From: Nonomuraea harbinensis
Lineage (GTDB): Bacteria > Actinomycetota > Actinomycetes > Streptosporangiales > Streptosporangiaceae
Assembly (NCBI RefSeq): GCF_019396385.1
Contig: NZ_JAHKRN010000001.1
Location: 124,001 to 188,000 of the forward strand
Direction of reading: 5' to 3'
DNA: 64,000 nucleotides
Below the pieces are notes generated by a model that worked only from the letters and a program-made list of their open reading frames with translations, was not told where the DNA came from and did not search any database. Each line of letters starts with the position of its first letter. The first letter of the stretch is position 1. Positions 8,392 to 18,725 of the stretch are shown here, piece after piece. A program made the position numbers and the translations under genes.

Positions 8392-8420
8392 TTGTTAGCG
8401 TTATCAACCCGCGAGGTCAA
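8392..8420 (-). promoter_or_regulatory. promoter of the arabinofuranosidase gene
   Basis: On the minus strand TTGACC (8420-8415), a 17-bp spacer and TAACAA (8397-8392). The -10 overlaps the operator at 8393-8406, a repressible arrangement. Confidence 0.6.
8393..8406. promoter_or_regulatory. LacI-type operator 1
   Basis: TGTTAGCGTTATCA, an imperfect version of TGTTAGCGCTAACA, over the -10 region of the arabinofuranosidase promoter. Confidence 0.6.
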
Positions 8421-8426
8421 GGGCGT

Positions 8427-8440
8427 GGCAAGCGCTTGCC
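8427..8440. promoter_or_regulatory. perfect palindrome, LacI-type operator 2
   Basis: GGCAAGCGCTTGCC is a perfect 14-bp palindrome with the central CG step typical of LacI-family operators. It sits midway between the two divergent promoters and its sequence differs from the other three sites, so a second LacI-family protein may bind here. Confidence 0.6.
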
Positions 8441-8449
8441 GCACAAACC

Positions 8450-8478
8450 TTGACAGCGTGCTTGTTACCGCTAACACT
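8450..8478 (+). promoter_or_regulatory. promoter of the sugar ABC importer operon
   Basis: Perfect TTGACA -35 (8450-8455) with a TAACAC/AACACT -10 region 16-17 bp later (8472-8478), overlapped by operator 3. Confidence 0.6.
8463..8476. promoter_or_regulatory. LacI-type operator 3
   Basis: TGTTACCGCTAACA is a near-perfect palindrome (TGTTA/TAACA arms). It covers the spacer and -10 of the importer promoter, so occupancy would block transcription. Confidence 0.65.
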
Positions 8479-8527
8479 CGGGTAACCCCGCCGAAACATG
8501 ACCCATAGCCACCCCAGCGCCCCTTGG

Positions 8528-8541
8528 TGTTAGCGAGAACA
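8528..8541. promoter_or_regulatory. LacI-type operator 4
   Basis: TGTTAGCGAGAACA shares the TGTTAGCG half-site with operator 1; the right arm is weaker. It lies in the leader of the importer operon, 26 bp before the solute-binding-protein start. Confidence 0.5.
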
Positions 8542-8566
8542 TTCCTCGGCGAAGGAAGAGGCCACT

Positions 8567-9898
8567 GTGCAAGACCCCCCAGCCATCACCCGCCGGCACC
8601 TGCTCGGCGGAAGCCTTGCCCTCCTCGGCGCCGCCGCCTCCGGCTGCGCCATCCCCGTGGGACTCGGTTCGTCCCAGACCCGCGTGAAGTACTGGCACTT
8701 CCTCGGCGCGAGCGACGGCATCATCATGAACCAGATGGTCGGCGCGTTCGCCCGGGACAACCCCGGCGTCTTCGTCGAGGAGAACGTGCTCGCCTGGGGC
8801 GAGCCGTACTACACGAAGATCGCCATGGCGGGCGCCGGCGGCCGGTCGCCCGACGTCGCGACCTTCCACCTGGCCAGGCTTGCCGGCATCGGCGCGGGCG
8901 AGATCCTCGACCCCATCAACGTGGACCTGCTGGCCGAGGTCGGCCTCCGGGCGGCCGACTTCAGCCCGCCCATCTGGGAACGCGCCCACTACCAGGGCAC
9001 GCTGTACGCGGTGCCGTTCGACGCGCACCCGATGGTGCAGTACTACAACACCGACCTCTGCGGGCGGGCCGGCCTGCTCGGCGCCGACGGCAAGCTGCGA
9101 CCCACCACCGGCGCCGACCAGCTCCTGGAGCAGCTCCGCAAGGCCAAGGAAGTGCTCGGCGGCAAGCCTCCGCTGGTCTTCGACGCGCTCGGCCTCGGCA
9201 CCGTCGGCCCCTGGCGGGTGTGGTACTCGCTGTACCCGCAGAGCGGCGGCACCCTGCTCTCGGAGGACGGCGGCCAGGTCACCATCGACGACCAGAAGGC
9301 GCTGGAAGCGCTGCGGTTCATGCGCCGGCTCGGCGAGGAAGGGCTGTGCGACCCGACCACCGACTACGGCGCCTCGGTGGCCAAGTTCACCAACGGCGAG
9401 GCCGCGTTCCTGTGGAACGGCGACTGGGAGGTCACCGGCCTGAAGGAGCGCAAGACGCCGTTCAGCATGACGCGCTTCCCCAGCGTGTTCGGCAGCGGCG
9501 CCGCCCAGGCCGACTGCCACGTGTTCGTGCTGCCGCACCAGCGCGACCGCGACCCCGAGGTGGAACGGGCGACCTACCAGTTCATCGCCTACCTGGTGAA
9601 GAACAGCGCCGACTGGGCGGTGGCCGGCCACGTGCCCTCCTACCTGCCCGCACTCCAGGAGCCCGACTACCTGGCGCTCCAGCCGCAGTCGGAGTACCGC
9701 TCCGTCATCACCGACGTCGCCCTCGACCCCCAGGTCTGGTACACCGGCTCGGCCTCCCGGCTGTGGATCGAGTTCGGCGGCGCGTTCTCCCCGGTCATCA
9801 GCGGTGAACGCACGCCGGAAGAGGGGCTGGCCAACGCCAAGGCGGCGCTGAGCCGGCTGATGTCCGCCCCGAACCCCTTCCCCGCCGAGGAGCGATGA
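8567..9898 (+). CDS. sugar ABC transporter solute-binding lipoprotein (family 1)
   Basis: 443 aa. GTG start with a GAAGGAAGAG ribosome site. N-terminal signal with twin Arg (RRHLLGG), hydrophobic LALLGAA and lipobox ASGC, giving a lipid-anchored extracellular protein. The body is a type 1 binding fold: MAGAGGRSPDVATFH, YAVPFDAHPMVQYYNTDLC, TNGEAAFLWNGDWEVTGLKE, TPEEGLANAKAAL. It delivers an oligosaccharide to the two permeases that follow. The shared operators with the GH51 gene make arabino-oligosaccharides the probable ligand (inference). No ATPase gene is present, so a shared MsiK-type ATPase elsewhere is likely, as is common in actinomycetes. Stop overlaps the next start. Confidence 0.92.
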   Translation: MQDPPAITRRHLLGGSLALLGAAASGCAIPVGLGSSQTRVKYWHFLGASDGIIMNQMVGAFARDNPGVFVEENVLAWGEPYYTKIAMAGAGGRSPDVATFHLARLAGIGAGEILDPINVDLLAEVGLRAADFSPPIWERAHYQGTLYAVPFDAHPMVQYYNTDLCGRAGLLGADGKLRPTTGADQLLEQLRKAKEVLGGKPPLVFDALGLGTVGPWRVWYSLYPQSGGTLLSEDGGQVTIDDQKALEALRFMRRLGEEGLCDPTTDYGASVAKFTNGEAAFLWNGDWEVTGLKERKTPFSMTRFPSVFGSGAAQADCHVFVLPHQRDRDPEVERATYQFIAYLVKNSADWAVAGHVPSYLPALQEPDYLALQPQSEYRSVITDVALDPQVWYTGSASRLWIEFGGAFSPVISGERTPEEGLANAKAALSRLMSAPNPFPAEER

Positions 9899-10818
9899 TG
9901 ACGACCACCGTCGCCGCCCCCGCCACCACAGCCCCCGCCGCCAAGGCCCAGGTCAAGCGGAGCTGGACGCAGCACGGGCTGCTGTTCGTCGCGCCCTTCC
10001 TGCTGGTCTACGTCGCCTTCCTCGTCTGGCCGACGCTGCTCGGCCTGCGGATGAGCTTCACCGACGTCAACATCGCCGGCAGCAACGACCGCTTCGTCGG
10101 CTTCTCCAACTACGCCGAGGCGTTCGGCGACCCGCGCATGTGGCGCTCGCTGTGGAACACGCTCGTCTTCACCGTGCTCAGCACGGTTCCGCTGGTGCTC
10201 CTCGGCCTGGGCCTGGCCCTGCTGGTGCACAACCTGCGGTTCGTGCAGTGGCTGTGGCGGCTGTCGTTCTTCGGCCCCTTCCTGCTGCCGTCGGCCGTGG
10301 TGTCGATCCTGTGGCTGCAGATGATCTACCCGCCCGAGTACGGCCTGCTCAACGGCACGCTCGGCACCGACGTCCTGTGGCTCGGCGACCCCGGCACGGC
10401 CATGTGGTCGGTGGTGCTCACCACCGTCTGGTGGACGGTCGGCTTCAACTTCCTGCTCTACCTGGCCGCCCTGCAGTCGATCCCGCAGCACCTGTACGAG
10501 GCCGCCGCCATCGACGGGGCGTCCGCCTGGGACAAGCTCAGGTCCATCACGCTGCCGATGCTCGGCCGTACGACGGCGCTGATCGTCGTGCTGCAGCTGC
10601 TGGCCTCGCTCAAGGTGTTCGACCAGATCTACCTCATGACCGGCGGCGGGCCCGAGGACGCCACCCGGCCGATCATCGAGTACGCCTACGACGTCGGCTT
10701 CACCGGCTACCGCATCGGCTACGCGTCAGCCGTCTCCTACATCCTCTTCGTCCTGATCGTCATCGTCTCCCTGGCGCAGCTCCGGCTGTTCCGCAAGCGC
10801 GCGGAGGTCTCCTCATGA
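9895..10818 (+). CDS. sugar ABC transporter permease, MalF type
   Basis: 307 aa with six membrane segments after a Pro/Ala-rich N-terminus. The EAA loop is clear (LYEAAAIDGASAWDKLRSITLPML), as is the C-terminal MTGGGPEDATRPIIEYAYDVGF motif of carbohydrate importers of the CUT1 group. The ATG at 9895 overlaps the TGA of the binding protein. It forms the membrane channel with the following permease. Confidence 0.93.
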   Translation: MMTTTVAAPATTAPAAKAQVKRSWTQHGLLFVAPFLLVYVAFLVWPTLLGLRMSFTDVNIAGSNDRFVGFSNYAEAFGDPRMWRSLWNTLVFTVLSTVPLVLLGLGLALLVHNLRFVQWLWRLSFFGPFLLPSAVVSILWLQMIYPPEYGLLNGTLGTDVLWLGDPGTAMWSVVLTTVWWTVGFNFLLYLAALQSIPQHLYEAAAIDGASAWDKLRSITLPMLGRTTALIVVLQLLASLKVFDQIYLMTGGGPEDATRPIIEYAYDVGFTGYRIGYASAVSYILFVLIVIVSLAQLRLFRKRAEVSS

Positions 10819-11648
10819 CCAAGCGGTTCAGCGTGAGCCAGCTCGTCCTGCTGGTGGTCGCCTCGGTGCTGGCCGTCATCTGGATCGCCCCGATCGCCTG
10901 GGCGGTGGCCACCTCGCTCAAGCCCGAGGACGAGACCACCAAGCTGCCGCTGGAATGGTTCGGCAGCACCGTCACGCTCGACGCCTACGAGCTCGTGCTG
11001 GGCACCGGCGGCATCATCACGTGGGCCGTCAACTCCACGGTGACCGCGGTGATCGTCACGTTCCTGACCGTCCTCTTCTCGGCGATGGCCGCGTACGGGT
11101 TCGCGCGCACCCAGTTCAAGGGGCAGCGGGCGCTGCTGGGGCTGATCCTGGCCGGGATCATGGTGCCGCCGCAGGTGCTCATCGCGCCGTTGTTCGCCGA
11201 GATGGTGGCGCTCGGGCTGGTCGACACCTGGTGGGCGATCATCCTGCCGCAGGTGGCGGCGCCGCTGATCGTCTTCATCCTGTACAAGTTCTTCCAGGAC
11301 GTGCCGCCGGAGCTGGAGCAGGCCGCGTTCGTGGACGGGGCCGGCCGCTGGCGGGTGTTCTTCACGATCGTGCTGCCGCTGTCGCGGCCGGTGCTGGCGG
11401 CGGTGTCGATCTTCACGTTCATCACCACGTGGAACAACTTCCTCTGGCCGTTCCTGGTGTCCACCGACCCGAACACGATGACCCTGCCGGTCGGCCTGGC
11501 CAACGTGGTGCAGGGCACCTTCGGCCTCCGGTACGCGCAGATCATGGCCTCGGTGGTGCTCGCCGGGCTGCCGCTGATGGTGGTGTTCGTGCTGTTCCAG
11601 CGGCAGATCGTCCGCGGCGTCGCGCACACCGGGCTGGGGGGTCAGTAG
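10815..11648 (+). CDS. sugar ABC transporter permease, MalG type
   Basis: 277 aa. The start at 10815 (MTKRFSVSQ) overlaps the preceding stop (ATGA). Six membrane segments; EAA loop ELEQAAFVDGAGRWRVFFTIVLPLSRP; C-terminal FQRQIVRGVAHTGLGG is a typical MalG-type ending. Last gene of the three-gene importer unit. Confidence 0.93.
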   Translation: MTKRFSVSQLVLLVVASVLAVIWIAPIAWAVATSLKPEDETTKLPLEWFGSTVTLDAYELVLGTGGIITWAVNSTVTAVIVTFLTVLFSAMAAYGFARTQFKGQRALLGLILAGIMVPPQVLIAPLFAEMVALGLVDTWWAIILPQVAAPLIVFILYKFFQDVPPELEQAAFVDGAGRWRVFFTIVLPLSRPVLAAVSIFTFITTWNNFLWPFLVSTDPNTMTLPVGLANVVQGTFGLRYAQIMASVVLAGLPLMVVFVLFQRQIVRGVAHTGLGGQ

Positions 11649-11697
11649 CTCCTCTTTAGGGGGTGCCCGGCGCGGCCCCATGGGCCAGGGTGGAAGC

Positions 11698-12828
11698 ATG
11701 ACGCGACTGACCCGTACGGCGTCCGCCCTGGCCGCGGCCGTGCTGCTGGCCGCCTGCGGCGCGACGGCCACGACGAGCCCGTACGAGCCCGGCACGGGCC
11801 ACGCGGGGCACGGCGCGCACGACCCCGAGCCCTCGCCGCTGCGCGACGGCGAGCGGTTCATGACCCTGGGCATGCCCGAGCCGTACACCCCGGCGCCGCC
11901 GAACGGCGGCACCGACGACTACCGATGCTTCCTCATCGACCCGGGGCTGGAGGAGCAGGTGTTCCTCACCGGCGCCCAGTTCCTGCCGCAGAACACCGAG
12001 CTGGTCCACCACGCGATCTTCTTCAGGGTCGGCCCCGAGCACGTCGCGGAGGCCGAGCGGCTCGACGAGAGCGCGCCCGGCCAGGGCTACACCTGCTTCG
12101 GCGACGGCGGGGTCGCCGCCGCGTGGGTGGCCCACTGGGCGCCCGGCACCGACGAGGTGCTGCTCGACCCGTCGCACGGCTACGCGATGCCGCCCGGCAG
12201 CCGGCTCGTCATGCAGGTCCACTACAACACCCTCGGCGTGGAAGGGCGGCCTGGCACCGACCGGTCCGGGATCCGGCTGCGGGTGACCGACCGGACGCTC
12301 CAGCCGTTCGACACCGTCCTCTTCTCCGCCCCGATCGAGCTGCCCTGCACGCCCGAGGAGTCCGGGCCGCTCTGCGACCGCGCCGCCGCGGTGCGGGATC
12401 TCGGCCGCAGGTTCGGCGAGAAGTCGCTCGACCAGGTCGACGTCCTGGCGCAGCGGTGCGGCCGGCCGGAGCCGGGCCCGACCCAGCACTGCGACCTGCC
12501 GGTGGAACGGCCGGCCAGGATCCACGCCATGGCCGGGCACATGCACCTGCTGGGCCGCGCCATCAAGGTGGAGCTCAACCCCGGCACGCCGGAGGCGCGG
12601 ACCCTGCTCGACGTGCCCGCGTACGACTTCGACGACCAGGCGCTGCGGCCGCTCCCCGAGCCCGTCGCGGTCGGGCGGGGCGACGTGGTCCGGGTGACCT
12701 GCACCCACGACGCCGGGCTCCGCGCCAAGATCCCGCAGCTCCGGGAGCTCGACCCGCGCTACGTGGTGTGGGGCGACGGCACCGCCGACGAGATGTGCCT
12801 CGGGATCGCCGTCGCCTCGGCCACCTGA
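11698..12828 (+). CDS. lipoprotein resembling copper type II ascorbate-dependent monooxygenase
   Basis: 376 aa. ATG at 11698 has GGTGGAAG just before it; an ATG 18 nt earlier does not. Signal peptide and lipobox LLAACG show a surface lipoprotein. The mature part resembles the two copper domains of PHM/dopamine beta-hydroxylase: NTELVHHAIFF (paired His), MQVHYNTLG, then AMAGHMHLLGR and a late VWGDGTADEMCLG whose Met could be the CuM ligand. Several Cys probably form disulfides. Substrate unknown. Family assignment rests on spacing of His and Met motifs; confident about copper-protein character, less about hydroxylase activity. Confidence 0.7.
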   Translation: MTRLTRTASALAAAVLLAACGATATTSPYEPGTGHAGHGAHDPEPSPLRDGERFMTLGMPEPYTPAPPNGGTDDYRCFLIDPGLEEQVFLTGAQFLPQNTELVHHAIFFRVGPEHVAEAERLDESAPGQGYTCFGDGGVAAAWVAHWAPGTDEVLLDPSHGYAMPPGSRLVMQVHYNTLGVEGRPGTDRSGIRLRVTDRTLQPFDTVLFSAPIELPCTPEESGPLCDRAAAVRDLGRRFGEKSLDQVDVLAQRCGRPEPGPTQHCDLPVERPARIHAMAGHMHLLGRAIKVELNPGTPEARTLLDVPAYDFDDQALRPLPEPVAVGRGDVVRVTCTHDAGLRAKIPQLRELDPRYVVWGDGTADEMCLGIAVASAT

Positions 12829-12934
12829 CCCATGCGTGACGAAGATGTCACGCCCAGGCGACACCCCGGGACTCAACCCGCCGTGCTCCTGTCTTCGTAC
12901 AGTCTGAAAACGGCGTCCTCGGGAAAGGCCCGTC

Positions 12935-13375
12935 ATGACCACGCTGCGCCCAGCTCCGCACAGCCGCTCGCAGGACGCGTGGCCGCTGCCCGGCGACGCC
13001 CAGGCGGTGGCCACGGCCCGCGCCACCGCCAGGAAGGCGCTGGAAGGGCTCGGCGTGGACCCCGAGCTGGTCGACGACGCGGTGCTGATGATGAGCGAGA
13101 TCGTCACCAACGCGCTGCTGTACGGCGATCCGCCGTACGAGATGGCGGTGAGCGCCGATCGCAGGGAGATCGTCTGCGGGGTGGTCGACAGCGGCCCGCC
13201 GCTGCCCGAGCCGCGCACCCCCGGCAGCGGCGACGAGCGCGGCCGGGGGCTGCACATCGTGGCCATCCTGTCCGAGGGCTTCTACGGCTGCCACCCGCAG
13301 CGCTACCTCACCTGGCCCGACCGGCTCGGCAAGGCCACCTGGTTCGCCCTGCCCCGCACTCCGGGCGCCGCGTGA
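12935..13375 (+). CDS. RsbW/SpoIIAB-like ATP-binding anti-sigma-type protein
   Basis: 146 aa single HATPase_c domain. N box MSEIVTNALLYG, G1 box VVDSGPP and G2 box GRGLHIVAIL are all present. Family members phosphorylate anti-sigma antagonists or bind sigma factors of the SigB/SigF type; actinomycetes encode dozens. Ribosome site GGAAAGG precedes the ATG. It converges with the catalase gene 13 bp away; a role in the catalase stress response is only suggested by proximity. Confidence 0.85.
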   Translation: MTTLRPAPHSRSQDAWPLPGDAQAVATARATARKALEGLGVDPELVDDAVLMMSEIVTNALLYGDPPYEMAVSADRREIVCGVVDSGPPLPEPRTPGSGDERGRGLHIVAILSEGFYGCHPQRYLTWPDRLGKATWFALPRTPGAA

Positions 13376-13388
13376 CCTTCTCTCCCGA

Positions 13389-15641
<2,253 letters not shown>

Positions 15642-15761
15642 GGTCTCTCCTTGGCGTGAGGCTGCGTCGCCGGGTGCCGGGCGTACGCAGACTTCCCCAC
15701 GCCGGAGGTCGCCACGCGGAGTTTACGGTGCTTACAGGCGAATCCGGTCAGTTGTTGGGCC

Positions 15762-16367
15762 TCAACGTTCCAGGGTGATGCCCTCCCGTCGCAGGTCCTC
15801 GATGACGCCGTCCACCAGCCTGGTGCTGACCGTGTGCGTCAGCCTGCCGGTGTCGCGGAGCTCGCGGGCGGCGGGGACCGGGTCGGGGTCGGCGAACAGC
15901 CGCTCGTCGGTGTAGTCCACCGGCCTGCCGGTCGCGTCGAGCGCCCACCAGGAGGCCTCCAGGGCGATGCCGTTGGGGTCGCTGAAGTAGATCGAGCGCA
16001 GGAAGCCGTGGTCGATGACGTCGGTGACCTCGCAGCCGTGCTCCTTGAGCCGGTCGCGCATCCGTACCAGCGCGTCCTCGTCGGGCAGGTGCAGGGAGAG
16101 GTGGTCGAACTGGGCGGCCTTCGCGTACGGGACGCCGGCCGGCTTGGCGAAGCTGTCGAGCTCCTGGTCGGCGTACTCGAAGAAGGCGATGGTGCTGCCG
16201 ACGCCGACCTCGAAGAAGTAGTGCTTGAACGCGGGCACGGCCAGGGTGGCGACCAGTCGCGCGTCCAGGACGCCGTGCCAGAACCTGACGGTGGCGTCCA
16301 TGTCCGCGGTGATGAGGGCGAGGTGGTGGACGCCACGCCAGTGCACCGTTTCCGGGGTTGCAGCCAT
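15762..16367 (-). CDS. VOC-family (glyoxalase/extradiol dioxygenase fold) protein
   Basis: 201 aa. Two-repeat VOC fold: first metal His in VHHLALITADMD, second His in FDHLSLHL, Glu in ALEASWWALD, with YFSDPNG before it. Members include glyoxalases, fosfomycin-resistance enzymes and dioxygenases; substrate not predictable here. There is no Shine-Dalgarno; TACTGT sits 6 nt before the ATG on the minus strand, which fits a leaderless transcript. It lies 36 bp downstream of the methyltransferase gene, so partial cotranscription is possible. Confidence 0.8.
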   Translation of the reverse strand: MAATPETVHWRGVHHLALITADMDATVRFWHGVLDARLVATLAVPAFKHYFFEVGVGSTIAFFEYADQELDSFAKPAGVPYAKAAQFDHLSLHLPDEDALVRMRDRLKEHGCEVTDVIDHGFLRSIYFSDPNGIALEASWWALDATGRPVDYTDERLFADPDPVPAARELRDTGRLTHTVSTRLVDGVIEDLRREGITLER

Positions 16368-16403
16368 GGCCCAACAGTACGCCTTTCAACTACCTCCGGG
16401 TAG

Positions 16404-17528
16404 TCACGTCCCGGTGAGATCCAGCGGCGCGGGCTTGGCGGCCGCCGGTTCCGCGCGCAGGCGGCGGACCTCGCGGGGGCCGGACCAGCGGGTGATCGCC
16501 TCCTCGTCGGCGAAGGCCATCGCGCGCAGCATGTTGCCCCCGTCCGTGGCCTGCACTGTGCGGCGCAGCCGCGCCCGCAGCGACTCCGGCAGGTTGGTGG
16601 TGCGGGCCTCGATCGTGTCGCCGTAGAAGGGGGCGTAGCCCGCCCCCGCGAAGCCGGTACGGCGCAGCAGCACCGGGAGCGTGTCGGCCGAGTAGAACAT
16701 CAGGTGGTTCTTGGTGAAGCCGCTCCACGCCGACTCGTACGCCTTGAGCAGCAGCGAGTTGGCGTTGACCGTGAGGATCATCAGCACCCCGCCCGGCGCG
16801 AGCAGCTCGCGGAACCGGCGGAAGTCGTCCACCGGCCTGGGCAGGTGCGCCAGCACCGACCAGAGGGTGATCACGTCGAAGCCGCCGGCGGCGATCTCCG
16901 GCACGTCCTCCGGCGCGCCCAGGTACGCCCGTCCCCGGGTGAGCCGCTCGTTGGCCTGCGCGACCGAGTCGGGCGACAGGTCCACGCCGACCGCGTCGAA
17001 GCCGCGCTGCTCGGCCAGCTCCAGGAAGAGCCCGGCGCCGCAGCCGAAGTCGAGCAGTCGCCGCCCGGCGCCGTCGTCGAAGACCGGGGAGAACGCGTCC
17101 ATGGTCAGCTGGTAGCGGCGCTGCCGGTTGGCGGCGTACTTGCCGGTCAGGAACTTGCTGTAGCCCTTGGCGTACAGGTCGCCGAGCCGCTCGGGACGGA
17201 TGTTCGGGTTGCGGTAGAGGAACCCGCAGGAGGGGCAGCGCACCACGTGGTAGCGCCACTTGCCGTCCTCGCCCACCGGCTCGTACAGCGGCTGCATGCG
17301 CGGCTCGCCGCAGAGCGTGCAGTCGATGAACTCCTCGATCTCGCCCAGCGGCATGCGTGCCTGGTAGTCCTCGGGCTCCACGATCGGCGAGCGTCTCAGC
17401 AGCCTGCGCCACTGCGCCTCGCGGATCAGCCGCTCTCCGGGGCGGACGTAGACCCGCTGCCCCCAGGGCACCTTGTCGTAGCGCGAGCCGTAGACCAGCT
17501 TGCCGAGCAGCCGTCGAGCCGAGACCAT
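16404..17528 (-). CDS. class I SAM-dependent methyltransferase with N-terminal zinc-ribbon
   Basis: 374 aa. After about 65 residues, CTLC...CPSC (spaced about 30) forms a zinc ribbon of the kind seen in C-methyltransferases acting on sugars, and in related proteins. The SAM domain follows: RRLLDFGCGAGLFLELAEQRG (motif I), VGVDLSPDS (acidic loop), FDVITLWSVLAHLPRP (motif II), LLAPGGVLMI. Late C-terminal part unrecognised. Substrate unknown; possibly glycan or natural-product modification. Predicted cytosolic. Confidence 0.82.
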   Translation of the reverse strand: MVSARRLLGKLVYGSRYDKVPWGQRVYVRPGERLIREAQWRRLLRRSPIVEPEDYQARMPLGEIEEFIDCTLCGEPRMQPLYEPVGEDGKWRYHVVRCPSCGFLYRNPNIRPERLGDLYAKGYSKFLTGKYAANRQRRYQLTMDAFSPVFDDGAGRRLLDFGCGAGLFLELAEQRGFDAVGVDLSPDSVAQANERLTRGRAYLGAPEDVPEIAAGGFDVITLWSVLAHLPRPVDDFRRFRELLAPGGVLMILTVNANSLLLKAYESAWSGFTKNHLMFYSADTLPVLLRRTGFAGAGYAPFYGDTIEARTTNLPESLRARLRRTVQATDGGNMLRAMAFADEEAITRWSGPREVRRLRAEPAAAKPAPLDLTGT

Positions 17529-17617
17529 CGCACACCCCTAACGCAGACCGTTTGCGCGGGTATTGCCCTGACTATTCCATCGCTACCGCCAGCAAACCAT
17601 CCCCAAACGGCCAAGGC

Positions 17618-17644
17618 GGGCGGGCCGCCGGAGACGGCCCGCCC
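17618..17644 (-). terminator. hairpin terminator of the DUF1996 gene
   Basis: Arms GGGCGGGCCG (17618-17627) and CGGCCCGCCC (17635-17644) form a perfect 10-bp stem with a 7-nt loop, starting 7 bp past the DUF1996 stop on the minus strand. No U-tract, as usual in this GC range. Confidence 0.55.
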
Positions 17645-17651
17645 GGGGAGG

Positions 17652-18491
17652 TCACGACGGCCTGCCGTCGGCCCCGCACTTGATGATCGGCCGGATGCAG
17701 TCGCGTACCCGGCGCTCCAGCTCGGCGACCGGCCAGGCGTTGAAGAAGTCGCCGTGCATGGTGTAGCCGCCGCCCGAGGCCAGCCGGAACCCGGACGGGT
17801 CACCGCTGACCGGGTAGCGCAGCACCTGGCGCAGCTTGGGCACCGGGACCGGGTGACTGCTCGGGCAGTCGTCGCCGACCGGGTAGGCCATGTGGCTCTT
17901 GTGGTCGGGCGAGTCGAGGTCGCGGCCGTTCCAGCACTGCGGGAAGTCCAGGTACGACTCCAGCATCGTGCCGGGCGGGCAGGTGACGAAGTCCTTCGAG
18001 GCCGGCACGTGCCCGGCGTGCAGGCAGGACCAGCGGGCGATGGTGGAGTCGCCGGGCCCGGTGGCGCGCGCGTTGCCGGCCACGATCCGCAGCCCCAGGG
18101 GGAACGGCTGGATGCGCGCGGTCACGTCAGGCCGCACGCCCTCGCCGAGGTAGTAGAACGTGGTGATCGTCGGCTCGACCGGCGTGCCGTTCCGGTAGAG
18201 CGTCGGCACCCAGTACGAGGACTTGTCGACCGACGGGTTGCAGTTGGTGGCGCCGCGCTGCAGGTCGGCCAGCGTGGTGTGGGCGTTGGTGACCCGGCTG
18301 CCGAAGAAGCTGTGCATGTGGGAGGCGCCGGGCAGGCCGGGGAAGATGATCGGGTCGTCGGGCAGCCGGTGGCTGTAGGGGCAGTCGGCGAGGAACTCCG
18401 CCACCCGTACCGGTTCGGCCTGGGCGGGCTGGACCGACAGCGGCGCACCCATCAGCACCGCGAGCACGGCGAACAGGCGTAACAGTCTCAT
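17652..18491 (-). CDS. secreted DUF1996 protein
   Basis: 279 aa with a Sec signal peptide (MRLLRLFAVLAVLMGA...AQA). The mature part carries the DUF1996 hallmarks: DPIIFPGLPGASHMHSFFG, CNPSVDKSSYWVPTLYRNG, the late MHGDFFNAWP, and many Cys. Function of the family is unknown; it is found in fungi and actinomycetes as an extracellular protein. It is divergent from a secreted polysaccharide lyase and both face CebR-box-like palindromes, which suggests a role in extracellular polysaccharide degradation (inference). Confidence 0.85.
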   Translation of the reverse strand: MRLLRLFAVLAVLMGAPLSVQPAQAEPVRVAEFLADCPYSHRLPDDPIIFPGLPGASHMHSFFGSRVTNAHTTLADLQRGATNCNPSVDKSSYWVPTLYRNGTPVEPTITTFYYLGEGVRPDVTARIQPFPLGLRIVAGNARATGPGDSTIARWSCLHAGHVPASKDFVTCPPGTMLESYLDFPQCWNGRDLDSPDHKSHMAYPVGDDCPSSHPVPVPKLRQVLRYPVSGDPSGFRLASGGGYTMHGDFFNAWPVAELERRVRDCIRPIIKCGADGRPS

Positions 18492-18522
18492 GGCGGGGTC
18501 CTCACTGGTAGACGCACGGCTG

Positions 18523-18534
18523 GGGAGCGCTCCC
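18523..18534. promoter_or_regulatory. CebR-box-like palindrome
   Basis: GGGAGCGCTCCC, a perfect 12-bp palindrome. It equals the core of the CebR operator TGGGAGCGCTCCCA known from Streptomyces cellulose/cellobiose genes; the outer pair differs here (G and T). It lies 31 bp upstream of the DUF1996 start. Confidence 0.7.
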
Positions 18535-18619
18535 TAGATGGAGAGTGATGGTGTCAGGAAAGTCTGTCAAGCCGCCTGCCAGCAGGAAGGAAATATCAAG
18601 ACGCGGAGTGGATCATGTC

Positions 18620-18633
18620 GGAGAGCGCTCTCC
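18620..18633. promoter_or_regulatory. second LacI/CebR-type palindrome
   Basis: GGAGAGCGCTCTCC, a perfect 14-bp palindrome with the same AGCGCT centre, about 90 bp upstream of the polysaccharide lyase start. Confidence 0.65.
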
Positions 18634-18725
18634 TGTCCGGCTCGGTTCGGCACGGCATACCGGCTCCATACCGACCGCTGGCAAGCTGCCGCGGGATCTC
18701 AGGTCACGGAGAGGACTTCACGCAC

